Assembly (NCBI RefSeq): GCF_903772925.1
Contig: NZ_LR812090.1
Span: 748,629-812,628, forward strand
DNA length: 64,000 nucleotides
DNA from: Alteromonas macleodii
Lineage (GTDB): Bacteria > Pseudomonadota > Gammaproteobacteria > Enterobacterales > Alteromonadaceae
Direction of reading: 5' to 3'
Position numbers and translations under genes: made by a program. Shown here in pieces: positions 53,001 to 61,905 of this stretch (positions are counted from its first letter, which is position 1; every line of letters starts with the position of its first letter). Under the pieces are notes generated by a model. It was given only the letters and a program-made list of their open reading frames with translations. It was not told where the DNA came from and made no database searches.

Positions 53001-54266
53001 ATGAATGCTTTCCTAGGTTGGATTGAAGAACGCATCCCAATGATGCGCGTTGCGAATATGCACGCTCTTCAATATCCTGCTCCAAAGAACATGAACTTTT
53101 GGTATGTGTTCGGTTTTCTAGCGACTATCGTTTTGGTAAACCAAATTGTTACTGGTATTTGGTTAACCATGAATTTCGTTCCATCTTCAGAAGGCGCGTT
53201 TGCCTCTGTTGAATACATCATGCGTGAGATCGACTACGGTTGGATCATTCGTTACATGCACAGTACTGGCGCATCAGCGTTCTTTATTGTGGTATATCTA
53301 CACATGTTCCGCGGCATGATTTACGGTTCTTACCAGAAGCCTCGTGAGCTTCTGTGGGTGTTTGGTATGTTTATCTACCTAGCGCTTATGGCTGAAGCAT
53401 TCATGGGTTATGTACTACCTTGGGGACAAATGTCTTACTGGGGTGCACAGGTAATCGTATCGCTATTTGGCGCTATCCCTGTTGTTGGTCCTGATTTGGT
53501 TATCTGGCTACAGGGTGACTACGTTATCTCTGGCGCAACACTTAACCGCTTCTTCGCATTACACGTTATTGCGTTGCCTTTAGTTATCGTTATTCTTGTG
53601 TTCCTTCACATTATCGCGCTACACGAAGTGGGTTCTAACAACCCAGATGGTATTGCAATTAAGCACAAGAAAGGTTCATTGCCAGAGTCTGAAAAGACCA
53701 AATATGAAATCCATGAATACTACACAAGCAAGTACGACATTGCTGATGACGTATTGCCGTTCTTCCCACACATCGTACTTAAAGACCTTGTGGCATTCTG
53801 TATTTTCTTAGCGCTATTTACTTATGTGTTGTTCTTTGCCCCTGAAATGGGCGGTAAATTCCTAGAGCATCCTAACTTTGAAATTGCTAACCCGTTGAAA
53901 ACACCTGAGCATATCTTCCCAGTGTGGTACTTCACGCCGTTCTACGCAATTTTGAAAGCGGTACCTGATAAGTTGTTCGGTGTACTAGCTATGTTCGGTG
54001 CAATTGCTGCGCTATTCGCTCTGCCTTGGTTAGACCGTGGTCGCGTTAAGTCATGGCGCTATCGCTGTGGTCTGCACAAAGTAAACCTTATTGTGTTTGC
54101 AATTGTGTTTATCTTCCTAGGTTACTTAGGTGGTACGCCACAAGAAAACTGGAAAATCATTGCGTCGCAAGTTGCTACAGTAATGTACTTCGGTTTCTTC
54201 ATTGCATTGTTCTTGTACAGCAAAAACGAAAACACTAAACCTGTGCCAGAGAGGATTTCTAAATGA
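53001..54266 (+). CDS. petB: Cytochrome b of the bc1 complex
   Basis: 421 residues, cytochrome b with 8-9 membrane helices. The quinol site motif is PVWYFTPFYAIL-like (PEW motif as PVWYF), the haem His pairs lie in RYMHSTGASAFFIVVYLHMFRG and FFALHVIALPLVIVILVFLHIIALHE, and PWGQMSYWGAQV is typical. The stop overlaps petC by 4 nt. Confidence 0.96.
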   Translation: MNAFLGWIEERIPMMRVANMHALQYPAPKNMNFWYVFGFLATIVLVNQIVTGIWLTMNFVPSSEGAFASVEYIMREIDYGWIIRYMHSTGASAFFIVVYLHMFRGMIYGSYQKPRELLWVFGMFIYLALMAEAFMGYVLPWGQMSYWGAQVIVSLFGAIPVVGPDLVIWLQGDYVISGATLNRFFALHVIALPLVIVILVFLHIIALHEVGSNNPDGIAIKHKKGSLPESEKTKYEIHEYYTSKYDIADDVLPFFPHIVLKDLVAFCIFLALFTYVLFFAPEMGGKFLEHPNFEIANPLKTPEHIFPVWYFTPFYAILKAVPDKLFGVLAMFGAIAALFALPWLDRGRVKSWRYRCGLHKVNLIVFAIVFIFLGYLGGTPQENWKIIASQVATVMYFGFFIALFLYSKNENTKPVPERISK

Positions 54267-54997
54267 AAAAAATGATGTGCTTTTTAGCCTTCTTCCTACC
54301 TGGCGTAGCGCTTGCGGCAGGTGGAAACGTACACCTTGATAAAGCGCCTATCGACTTATCCGATAAGGCGTCTTTACAGCGTGGTGCACAGTTGTTCATG
54401 AACTACTGCTTAGGCTGTCACTCGATGAAGTACCAGCGTTATCAGCGTTCATTCCAAGACTTGGGTATTCCTGACGAACTAGGTCAAGAATACCTGCAGT
54501 TCACGGGTGAAAAAGTATCTGATTACATCACTCGTGCAATGCCCGAAGAAGCCGCAGCTGGCTGGTTCGGTGCTGCTCCACCTGATCTTACGCTTGTTGC
54601 ACGTGTTCGTGGTGAAGACTGGATCTACACTTACTTGCGTTCTTTCTATGTAGACGAGAGCCGCCCGTTTGGTGTTAACAACACAGTATTCCCAGAAGTA
54701 GGTATGCCGCACGTACTACAACCACTTCAAGGTACGCCTACGCGCACTTATGAAGAGCAAATGGTTGATGGTGAAATGGTTAAGCGTTATGTAGGTATTA
54801 AGTCAGATGGTACTGGCGCAATGTCTCCTGACGAGTATGACCAAGCTGTTGCCGATATCGTGAACTTCCTAGAGTACACGGGTGAGCCTTCAAAACTGGA
54901 ATCTCACAAAATCGGTAAGTGGGTACTTATCTTTATCGCAGTATTGTTTGTATTTGTTTACTTACTGAAGAAAGAATACTGGCGAGAAGTGCACTAA
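54263..54997 (+). CDS. petC: Cytochrome c1 of the bc1 complex
   Basis: 244 residues. Signal peptide to ALAA; haem-binding CLGCH at about 50-54 in MNYCLGCHSMKYQRY; candidate sixth ligand Met in the GAMSPDEYD or MPHVL region; a C-terminal anchor helix (about 218-236, WVLIFIAVLFVFVYLL). Ends the pet operon, followed by a terminator. Confidence 0.96.
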   Translation: MKKMMCFLAFFLPGVALAAGGNVHLDKAPIDLSDKASLQRGAQLFMNYCLGCHSMKYQRYQRSFQDLGIPDELGQEYLQFTGEKVSDYITRAMPEEAAAGWFGAAPPDLTLVARVRGEDWIYTYLRSFYVDESRPFGVNNTVFPEVGMPHVLQPLQGTPTRTYEEQMVDGEMVKRYVGIKSDGTGAMSPDEYDQAVADIVNFLEYTGEPSKLESHKIGKWVLIFIAVLFVFVYLLKKEYWREVH

Positions 54998-55021
54998 TCG
55001 CACAGATTTATGTATAATATG

Positions 55022-55048
55022 AAAAGGGGGCTTCTCGCCCCCTTTTTT
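55022..55048 (+). terminator. Terminator after petC
   Basis: AAGGGGGC, TTCTC, GCCCCCTT followed by TTTT: perfect 8-bp GC-rich stem. Confidence 0.9.
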
Positions 55049-55055
55049 GGTATTT

Positions 55056-55106
55056 ACTCGTGCTACCTGAAAACCCTTTTGTATAGAGTGTTCAGGTAGC
55101 ACGAGT
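55056..55106. repeat. 16-bp perfect inverted repeat between petC and sspA
   Basis: ACTCGTGCTACCTGAA (55056-55071) and its exact reverse complement (55091-55106) flank a 19-nt loop, 7 nt after the petC terminator's T-run and about 60 nt before sspA. No T-tract follows. It is not a second terminator by appearance; it may be an RNA element of the sspA leader, a protein site or a remnant of a small repeat. Confidence 0.8.
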
Positions 55107-55164
55107 TAACGTAATAAGCTTACCGTTTGTAAGCGTAAACTTGTTTCTCGACGGAGGAAATTGA

Positions 55165-55797
55165 ATGGCCGTAGCCGCGAATAAACGTTCTATTATGACG
55201 TTGTTCTCTGACACAATTGATATTTATAGCCACCAGGTGCGCATTGTGTTGGCAGAAAAAGGTGTGGGTGTTGAAATCAGCTACACAGATCCTAGCAACC
55301 TGTCTGAAGATCTGTTGGAGCTTAACCCTTACGGTACTGTTCCAACTCTAGTTGATCGCGAACTTGTACTTTACAAGTCGCATATCATCATGGAATACCT
55401 TGATGAGCGTTTCCCTCATCCACCACTAATGCCGGTTTACCCTGTATCACGTGGCCAAAGCCGTCTTATGATGCACCGCATTGAGCAAGATTGGTACTCG
55501 CTTGCTGCTCGTATCTTCCGTGGTGAAGGTGACGTAGAAGCAGCACGTAATGAGTTGCGTGAAGCCTTGCTTTCACTTGCCCCTGTATTTGGTGAAATGC
55601 CTTACTTCATGAGCGAAGAGTTCAGCTTAGTTGACTGCTACCTTGCTCCGCTATTGTGGCGTCTTCCTGCACTAGGCATTGAACTAAACGGTGCTGGCAG
55701 CAAAGAAATTAACGCTTACATGAACCGCATTTTCTCTCGTAGTTCATTTAAAGCATCTTTGACTGACCAAGAGCGCGAGATCCACAACCCGCTATGA
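55165..55797 (+). CDS. sspA: Stringent starvation protein A
   Basis: 210 residues; starts MAVAANKRSIMTLFSD as in E. coli. A GST-like fold without GST activity that binds RNA polymerase and supports acid and starvation survival. The thioredoxin half has IYSHQVRIVLAEKGV and YGTVPTLVDREL; the helical half has FSLVDCYLAPLLWRLPALGIE. GGAGG lies upstream of the ATG. A GCTTAC/GTAAGC hairpin (55118-55134) lies just upstream. Overlaps sspB by 4 nt. Confidence 0.96.
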   Translation: MAVAANKRSIMTLFSDTIDIYSHQVRIVLAEKGVGVEISYTDPSNLSEDLLELNPYGTVPTLVDRELVLYKSHIIMEYLDERFPHPPLMPVYPVSRGQSRLMMHRIEQDWYSLAARIFRGEGDVEAARNELREALLSLAPVFGEMPYFMSEEFSLVDCYLAPLLWRLPALGIELNGAGSKEINAYMNRIFSRSSFKASLTDQEREIHNPL

Positions 55798-56267
55798 CAT
55801 CTATGACGTCAAACCAGCCCTATTTGCTTAGGGCTTTTTATGAGTGGATTGTTGATAACGATTTGACGCCGTACATTGTGGTTGATGCAACTAACGAGTT
55901 GGTAGAAGTGCCGCAAGAGTTTGTTAAAGACGGTCAAATTGTTTTAAACGTATCGCCAAGTGCGTGTGTTAATTTCTCTCTCGATTTAGACGGCTTGTCG
56001 TTTCAAGCACGTTTTTCTGGCCAGCCCAGAAGATTGAGTATGCCTTGTGAAGCTGTGATGGCTATATACGCAAGGGAAAACGGTGCAGGTACAGTATTTG
56101 CCACCGAAGAAGATATTGCCCGCGCGCAGAAAGAGCGCACTGAAGCACCTGAAGATGTGTCTCAACCGAGCGGACCAACGCCTCTGGAAGACGCTGACTC
56201 TAGCGATGTTCAAGATGCGCCTGTCCCCCCTAAAAAGGGTAAGCCTAGCTTAAAGGTTATTAAGTAG
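55794..56267 (+). CDS. sspB: ClpXP protease specificity-enhancing factor SspB
   Basis: 157 residues. It binds ssrA tags and delivers them to ClpX. N-terminal PYLLRAFYEWIVDNDLTPYIVVDAT and AIYARENGAGTVF match E. coli; a flexible acidic linker (about 105-145) leads to the ClpX-binding tail PSLKVIK. ATG overlaps the sspA stop; a second ATG three codons later is also possible. Terminator downstream at 56287-56333. Confidence 0.95.
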   Translation: MTSMTSNQPYLLRAFYEWIVDNDLTPYIVVDATNELVEVPQEFVKDGQIVLNVSPSACVNFSLDLDGLSFQARFSGQPRRLSMPCEAVMAIYARENGAGTVFATEEDIARAQKERTEAPEDVSQPSGPTPLEDADSSDVQDAPVPPKKGKPSLKVIK

Positions 56268-56286
56268 CTTATCAAATAACGTATTA

Positions 56287-56333
56287 GCCTGGCTTTGTGA
56301 AGTTTATCTACTCAGCAAAGCCAGTGCTTTTTC
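56287..56333 (+). terminator. Terminator after sspB
   Basis: CTGGCTTTG (56289-56297) / CAAAGCCAG (56316-56324), perfect 9-bp stem with an 18-nt loop, followed by TGCTTTTTC. Confidence 0.75.
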
Positions 56334-56390
56334 TTTCCCATTCCCGTTAAGCTGCATCTCGCTTTAATGTTTAAAGATTTCCTTTGACAC

Positions 56391-56428
56391 AAAAGTAAAA
56401 ACACCCCATTACCTGCGTAATAGGGCGC
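56391..56428 (-). terminator. Terminator of the spondin gene pair
   Basis: On the minus strand CCCTATTAC, GCAG, GTAATGGG (one bulge) is followed by GTGTTTTTACTTTTG. It lies 27 nt past the stop at 56455. Confidence 0.65.
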
Positions 56429-56454
56429 TTTCACATGGTACTGCGTTTGAACAT

Positions 56455-57303
56455 TTAACGGGTTCGGGTAATCACCACGCGGCTCGTTGGGAAATCAAAG
56501 CGATGGGCCTCGGTTAGTACCGATGTAGACAGGCCTTCACGGCTTGGATCATTAGCGTTTGCACTGGTAACTACACCCTGGTGAAGTCTTACTGCATCGG
56601 CAAAGTCATCCCTCACTACATCATAACCTGCGGCTGCTCCGCCGCCACCCGCTGCACTAGCGGCGGGGCCAGGCATAGTGGCTGCAGTTTCTGTATTTGC
56701 TTCTGTACCCGCATCCCAGGTCACTGTCATGAACGTTTTTGTATCACCAACCGCCATGTTGCTTACATTTGCAGCGTTTAAGCCAGTAAATGCGTCGTTA
56801 GTGTTGACCAGCATGGTCGTTACTGTAAGGCGCAGGTTGTCAGCATCGAGTTCTGGAACCACAAGAGTTAGCTCTGTCCCCATTGAGCGAGGGCCCAGTA
56901 TTCCCTCTGAACTTAGCGCATCTAAAAAGTCAGTAGACTCTGCTGCTTCACTGATTACCATCGAGGGATCACCGCCCTCAGCCATAATTTCAATACCCAT
57001 GCTGGCTGGCTCGCCCTCACTAAATGAATGGAAGCCTGGTTCATGCAAGATGACTGCAGCAGGTGCAAAGGGCTGAGAGTAGGTTAAGTTGGTAATTTGT
57101 ACGGTATAAACCGCTGAATTACCGTTAATACCGTCTTGTCCATCTGCACCGTCTTCACCATCGGCACCATCTTGACCGTCGATTCCAGCTTCACCTTGTG
57201 GTCCAGCTGGCCCCTGAGGTCCTGTATCACCATCGTCGCCGCACGCCGCCAAAAGAGCTGATAACATTAATAACGTACTGAGTTTTACTATTGGATTAGT
57301 CAT
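56455..57303 (-). CDS. Spondin-domain lipoprotein with collagen-like stalk
   Basis: 282 residues. The leader MTNPIVKLSTLLMLSALLAAC ends in a strong lipobox LAAC, so the protein is probably lipid-anchored with Cys21. Then come about 14 uninterrupted Gly-X-Y triplets (residues 22-63, rich in GPQ, GAD, GQD), a collagen-like segment that could trimerise, and a spondin-N-like beta domain (about 65-282, YTVQITNLTYSQPFAPAAVILHEPG, LVNTNDAFTGLNA) ending in SRVVITRTR. A Gly/Ala-rich loop (GPAASAAGGGGAAAGYD) interrupts it. AAGGAG precedes the ATG. It lies 12 nt after the paralogue at 57316-58131, same operon. Surface role is likely, ligand unknown. Confidence 0.85.
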   Translation of the reverse strand: MTNPIVKLSTLLMLSALLAACGDDGDTGPQGPAGPQGEAGIDGQDGADGEDGADGQDGINGNSAVYTVQITNLTYSQPFAPAAVILHEPGFHSFSEGEPASMGIEIMAEGGDPSMVISEAAESTDFLDALSSEGILGPRSMGTELTLVVPELDADNLRLTVTTMLVNTNDAFTGLNAANVSNMAVGDTKTFMTVTWDAGTEANTETAATMPGPAASAAGGGGAAAGYDVVRDDFADAVRLHQGVVTSANANDPSREGLSTSVLTEAHRFDFPTSRVVITRTR

Positions 57304-57315
57304 AGTAATAGCTCC

Positions 57316-58131
57316 TTAAGATGCAGGAACAGTTATAACAACACGTGCAACGGGGTTTAACCAACGGTGTACAGTTGAATCTAAATCACTTGCACCTGAA
57401 GCATTGTCGGTGTCACCAAGCGCATTGCGGTGAATGTGTACCGGACCATCTTCACCATCTTCTATTTCACCATTAACTACCTGTGCTCCCACACCTGTGC
57501 CGCCCGTACCTAAGTCAACGATACGAGTTGGTGCACCACCGCCAGCAACACCAGGAACGCCATAACCCCCTAGCGCATTTCCTGTGCCGGCTTCAACGAC
57601 GTCAGTACGAGCACTATTTAGCTCATCGTTTAACTCAGTGCCAGCATCGTAAGCATTAAGATAATACGTATAGGTGCCAGGTTCAGTAGGGATCTCAATA
57701 CTGTCCATACCAACGAAGGCATCATTGGTTGGTATCAACATAGACAGCAGTGAAAGATAAGGCTTGTCCATTGTGTCGAAGGGATAACTTAATGTTGCTT
57801 TCGGGGCTAGAAGGCCGCCAAAACGATGCCATGTATTTGAACCATTGTCTGTATCGACAGGACCCAATACCGCCTCAAAGTTAGCTCCGCTTGAGTCAGC
57901 GTTTTGTTCATCATCAATAACACCCGCTTCAGCAAGCCACGCTAGAGCCGATGAAGCTGGCTGTCCCACTTCAAAAGCGTCAACGGTGTCATCGTGCGCA
58001 ATAACTAGCCGCGGCGTAAAGCTTTGCGCTTGGGTTAAGTTAGTAATTTCAACATCTAATGTAACGGCTTGGCTTACTGAAATTGTTGCGAGCGACAGTA
58101 GGGTAGCGCTAGCAAGTTTAGTGAATTTCAT
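57316..58131 (-). CDS. Spondin-domain secreted protein
   Basis: 271 residues. Signal peptide to SQA; the rest is a single spondin-N-like domain: LDVEITNLTQAQSFTPRLVIAHDD, LLSMLIPTNDAFVGMDSIEIP, YDAGTELNDELN, and the ending ARVVITVPAS, paralogous to the lipoprotein that follows 12 nt later. Gly-rich loops (GGYGVPGVAGGG, GTGGTGVGAQVV) sit at the same place as in the partner. No anchor is seen, so it may be released or held by the lipoprotein. AAGGAC lies 8 nt before the ATG. First gene of the pair and divergent from the regulator at 58355. Confidence 0.82.
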   Translation of the reverse strand: MKFTKLASATLLSLATISVSQAVTLDVEITNLTQAQSFTPRLVIAHDDTVDAFEVGQPASSALAWLAEAGVIDDEQNADSSGANFEAVLGPVDTDNGSNTWHRFGGLLAPKATLSYPFDTMDKPYLSLLSMLIPTNDAFVGMDSIEIPTEPGTYTYYLNAYDAGTELNDELNSARTDVVEAGTGNALGGYGVPGVAGGGAPTRIVDLGTGGTGVGAQVVNGEIEDGEDGPVHIHRNALGDTDNASGASDLDSTVHRWLNPVARVVITVPAS

Positions 58132-58354
58132 TTTATTGTCCTTGTTTATGGCTTAAATCGCATAAAAATCTAGGGCAGTAAAATTTTTAATTCATCACAG
58201 AACTATCACAAAAAACACACAGATTTGTATCGATAAATAACAATATTGTTAGAAATTTTTAGTGCTTATTTATCAGTCAAAAAATTGTTATTAATGTGAA
58301 ATAAAAACACGAAGGGTCGGGTCTTTCTTTTTATTGGCGAATTAGGAGCGAGAT

Positions 58355-59107
58355 ATGATCCTTATCATCTACACTGGAAATAAGTTTCAACAAAATATAT
58401 CGCAATGCTTAAGTAAGCATAGCTTTCTTTACGACACAGTCTCTAATTTTCAATCCGCAGAGTCTTTGCTTAAGGCGCAGCAGTATTCACTTATTATTGT
58501 CGAATCGCACAGTAATACTATGTGCCTGCAGCGTATTAGACGTTTAGTAGAAGCTAACCCTGAGAGCTGGGTGGTGGCCGTTGAAAGTGATATGCCGAGA
58601 ACTGATACGACTGAGGATACAGTCGATGAGGCTAATTACTATGAAGCAGGTGTCGATGACTTCCTTACAGGAACGTTTGACGAGCGTATGTTTTCAGCAC
58701 GTATTCGTTCCCATATGCGAAGAAGTATGCCCATCCAAGAAGCCTTGCGATCTAACGATGGTAGCGAATATCGCATCGAAATTGGCCCGCTTAGGGTAGA
58801 TCAGCGTTATCACAGCGTGACGATCAATGGTCAAATACTGGCACTAACGGCACGCGAATTCACCTTGTTGAATTATTTCTGTCGTCACCCCAATCAAGTG
58901 TTCTCCCGCAATCAGCTACTTAGCGAGGTTTGGGGTTATAACCATGAAGGTTATGAGCATACGGTAAACACACATATTAATCGTCTTCGCTCTAAACTTG
59001 ACAAGGTTAACAGTATTGAAAATGGTGGGCAGCTAGTACAAACCGTATGGGGCGTCGGATACAAACTGAATGTAAATGGGTATACAGCCAAGGCGTTAAG
59101 CGCCTGA
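58355..59107 (+). CDS. OmpR-family response-regulator-like protein with degenerate receiver
   Basis: 250 residues. The C-terminal winged helix (about 145-240, LTAREFTLLNYFCRHPNQVFSRNQLLSEVWG, TVNTHINRLRSKL, VWGVGYKL) is intact DNA-binding OmpR/PhoB type. The N-terminal receiver keeps the fold but not the chemistry: the acidic pair after strand 1 is YTG (IIYTGNK), the phospho-Asp position in LIIVESHS is Glu50, the Thr/Ser at VVAVESD is Glu, and the Lys of the usual LTKPF motif is Gly (LTGTF). It probably works without phosphorylation. No histidine kinase is near. Divergent, 223 nt from the spondin genes, which are its likely targets. Confidence 0.9.
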   Translation: MILIIYTGNKFQQNISQCLSKHSFLYDTVSNFQSAESLLKAQQYSLIIVESHSNTMCLQRIRRLVEANPESWVVAVESDMPRTDTTEDTVDEANYYEAGVDDFLTGTFDERMFSARIRSHMRRSMPIQEALRSNDGSEYRIEIGPLRVDQRYHSVTINGQILALTAREFTLLNYFCRHPNQVFSRNQLLSEVWGYNHEGYEHTVNTHINRLRSKLDKVNSIENGGQLVQTVWGVGYKLNVNGYTAKALSA

Positions 59108-59170
59108 ACGATATAGTTTAAAAAATTACTTGAGCCGTAGGAGCAAAGTAATCTTGTAATCTTCACCGAC

Positions 59171-60529
59171 TTAAATTAAAAACAGCGTCGCAGTACCTAA
59201 GAACGCAAAAATACCCACTACATCAGTTATCGTAGTTAAGATAACACTGCCTGCTAAGGCAGGGTCTATCTTAAGACGCTTCATGATCATAGGTAAGGTT
59301 GCACCCGCTAAGGCAGCTGCAATCATATTTACCATCATGGCAAAGGCAATAATTACGCCGAGCATGTAATCTTGTTTCCATAACGCAATGACTGAGGCAA
59401 TAAGCACCGCCCAAATGGCACCGTTTAAAAAGCCGATGGATATCTCTTTACTGATAAGCCATCGTGAGTTACTTGCGTTAACATGGCCTAGTGCCATACC
59501 ACGAATAACAAGGGTCAGCGTTTGGTTACCCGCTACACCGCCCATACTGGGAACAATGGTATTTAATATAGCTAACACAGCCAGTTGGCTGAGTGTTGCT
59601 TCGAATAAGTCGCTCACCATGGCGGCCATTAGCGCCGTCACCAAGTTTACCGCCAGCCACACCGAGCGTCGTTTGGTACTTTGCATAACCGGTGCAAAGG
59701 TATCTTCGTCGTCATCAAGACCCGCCATACTCATCATTGAGTGCTCGGCGTCTTCACGAATAATATCAACCACGTCGTCAATGGTAATTCGGCCCACTAA
59801 GCGATGATTCTCATCAACTACGGGCGCTGAAAGCCAGTTATATCGCTCGAAAAGGCTAGCAACTTCATCGTCTGGCATATTCACAGGAATCGCTTCAGAT
59901 TCCTCATCCATAACATCAGACACTTTGTCGTCGGTATCTGCGGTAAGTAAACGGGTAACCGGAACAATACCAACTAGGTTGTCGGTCCTATTTACTACAT
60001 AGAAGGTGTCTGTATTTTCTGGTAACTCACCTTTTAAACGAATGTAACGTAGAACCACATCAATGGTGACATCAGGACGCAAGGTAATGGTGTCGGTGTT
60101 CATGATGAAACCAGCGGTTTCTTCACCGTAAGACAGTGCTTGCTCTGCACGTACGCGGTCTTGGGCATCCATTGAATCGAGAATGTCTGCCAACACAGGT
60201 TCAGGAAGACTACTCAGCGTTTCTGCTAAATCATCGGTATCCATCTCTTCAAGTGCGTCAACCACGTTGGCGGGGAGCATCTTTGTTATAATACCGTTTC
60301 GAACATCGTCAGACAGTTCTTCTAAAATGTCGCCGTGAAAATCGCTATCAATTAACTCCCACAACTCATCACGGGTCCTGCTTGGACTAGACTCAAGAAT
60401 ATGCGCAACGTCTGAAGGAGGAAGTTCAAGCAGAAGCTTACGTACAGATACAAACTGACCGTTTATTAACGCTGCGTTGAGTGCACGTAATTGGGTTTGT
60501 ACGTATTTAGAAACAAGCGCTTCTGCCAT
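59171..60529 (-). CDS. mgtE: Magnesium transporter MgtE
   Basis: 452 residues. A cytoplasmic N-domain (about 20-125, MTDDLAETLSSLPEPVLADIL-type repeats) and two CBS domains (about 130-255) sense Mg2+, followed by five membrane helices (about 280-450) with the pore NMIAAALAGATLPM. No leader riboswitch is seen in the 175 nt upstream. Sits after npr on the same strand in an order common among marine relatives. Confidence 0.95.
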   Translation of the reverse strand: MAEALVSKYVQTQLRALNAALINGQFVSVRKLLLELPPSDVAHILESSPSRTRDELWELIDSDFHGDILEELSDDVRNGIITKMLPANVVDALEEMDTDDLAETLSSLPEPVLADILDSMDAQDRVRAEQALSYGEETAGFIMNTDTITLRPDVTIDVVLRYIRLKGELPENTDTFYVVNRTDNLVGIVPVTRLLTADTDDKVSDVMDEESEAIPVNMPDDEVASLFERYNWLSAPVVDENHRLVGRITIDDVVDIIREDAEHSMMSMAGLDDDEDTFAPVMQSTKRRSVWLAVNLVTALMAAMVSDLFEATLSQLAVLAILNTIVPSMGGVAGNQTLTLVIRGMALGHVNASNSRWLISKEISIGFLNGAIWAVLIASVIALWKQDYMLGVIIAFAMMVNMIAAALAGATLPMIMKRLKIDPALAGSVILTTITDVVGIFAFLGTATLFLI

Positions 60530-60704
60530 AAGGCGTTATTCCTACTATGCTGAGATGGAAAAATAGAGACTGTTTTAGCCTAAGTGTGCGTAGAATATCG
60601 CAATTATATTAAGTCTGTCATGATAATTGCGTGGCTTTTACGCAAGAATTTGGAATTACTAAGTTAGCTGTTGATTAATTCGTCAAGAGTGAAGCGTGTT
60701 GAGA

Positions 60705-60977
60705 CTATTCGTCTTCGTTAAATCTGCCCTCGATAAGTTCTTCAATAGCAGCAAGTGCATCGACCGCGTCATCACCATCGACAATAACATCTACCTGTTC
60801 GCCCTGATGACTTTCCAGCATCATCAAGCCTAAAACGCTACTTGCATCGGCTTCTTTATCACCTTTTTTCAAAATGATTTTGGCATCAAATTGATTAGCA
60901 AGCTTAACCAATTGCGTGGCTGCTCTAGCGTGTAAACCTAGTTTATTAACGATAGTAAGCGTTTTTTGAATAGTCAT
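60705..60977 (-). CDS. ptsO: Nitrogen-PTS phosphocarrier NPr
   Basis: 90 residues, HPr fold. His16 in NKLGLHARAATQLV takes the phosphate from EI-Ntr and passes it to PtsN. The EADASSVLGLMML block holds the HPr Ser region. The ATG overlaps the rapZ stop by one base. Last gene of the rpoN cluster before mgtE. Confidence 0.94.
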   Translation of the reverse strand: MTIQKTLTIVNKLGLHARAATQLVKLANQFDAKIILKKGDKEADASSVLGLMMLESHQGEQVDVIVDGDDAVDALAAIEELIEGRFNEDE

Positions 60978-61822
60978 TACTGGTTAAGCTCTCGGTGACG
61001 AATTTGAACATCAGGATGTATTTCACTGAAGGTTTTCGACAAGGTTTGGGCAATATAGACAGAGCGGTGCTGGCCGCCAGTGCAACCAATCGCTACCGTT
61101 ACATAGCTTCTATTGTTGCGCTCTAGGTGAGGAAGCCATGTGGTCATTAAGTTCTGTATCTGCCAGATAAATTTGGTTACTACAGGTTGTGAGCCTAAAA
61201 ATACCTCCACGGGGGCATCTAACCCAGTAAGGTGTCTAAGGTCAGGTTCCCAATGAGGGTTGGGAAGGAAGCGCGCATCAAAAACATAATCTGCGTCTTT
61301 AGGAATGCCATGTTTAAAGCCAAACGACTCAAACACAAGCACAAGGCGTGAGCTTTTCTTACCCAGGATACGCTCTCGAATTAACTCTGCCAGTTGGTGA
61401 ATGGTAAGCTTATCTGTGTCTAAATATAAATCTGCGCGTTCAGCAATAGGAGCAAGGAGCGCAGATTCTGCTCTGATAGCTTCTGATAGAGACTTATTTA
61501 GTTTAGCTAAAGGATGAAGACGGCGAGTTTCGCTAAACCGCTTGACCAGTACGTCATCGCTTGCGTCAATGTACACTATAGTCATCGACCAAGAAGAAGG
61601 CAGATAATCTAGAATCTCTACCAAGTCATCTGGATTTTTGGGAAGATTCCTTACGTCGATACTTACTGCAACTTGGTCGTATTCATCAACAACAGTATGG
61701 GTGAGGGTGGGAAGCAAATTTACTGGGATATTATCAACACAGTAATAACCTAAGTCTTCCAAAGCGCGAAGTGCGACAGACTTACCAGACCCTGAACGAC
61801 CACTGATTATGATCAGCTTCAC
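60977..61822 (-). CDS. rapZ: RNase adapter protein RapZ
   Basis: 281 residues. Walker A GRSGSGKS at 8-15, ALEDLGYYCVDNIPVNLLP next; the C-terminal half with KHGIPKDADYVFDARFLPNP and GCTGGQHRSVYIAQTL is the RNA-binding part. In E. coli it targets GlmZ for RNase E. An 84-nt gap to ptsN contains GCCTAT (61876-61881) / ATAGGC (61891-61896), a possible intra-operon hairpin. Confidence 0.95.
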   Translation of the reverse strand: MKLIIISGRSGSGKSVALRALEDLGYYCVDNIPVNLLPTLTHTVVDEYDQVAVSIDVRNLPKNPDDLVEILDYLPSSWSMTIVYIDASDDVLVKRFSETRRLHPLAKLNKSLSEAIRAESALLAPIAERADLYLDTDKLTIHQLAELIRERILGKKSSRLVLVFESFGFKHGIPKDADYVFDARFLPNPHWEPDLRHLTGLDAPVEVFLGSQPVVTKFIWQIQNLMTTWLPHLERNNRSYVTVAIGCTGGQHRSVYIAQTLSKTFSEIHPDVQIRHRELNQ

Positions 61823-61905
61823 CTAAACTCTCCCTTATATTCTGGTTTCATCACATACGCGTTGTTGAATAAAGCGCCTATCTATAATGTATAGGCTCTT
61901 ATGGC

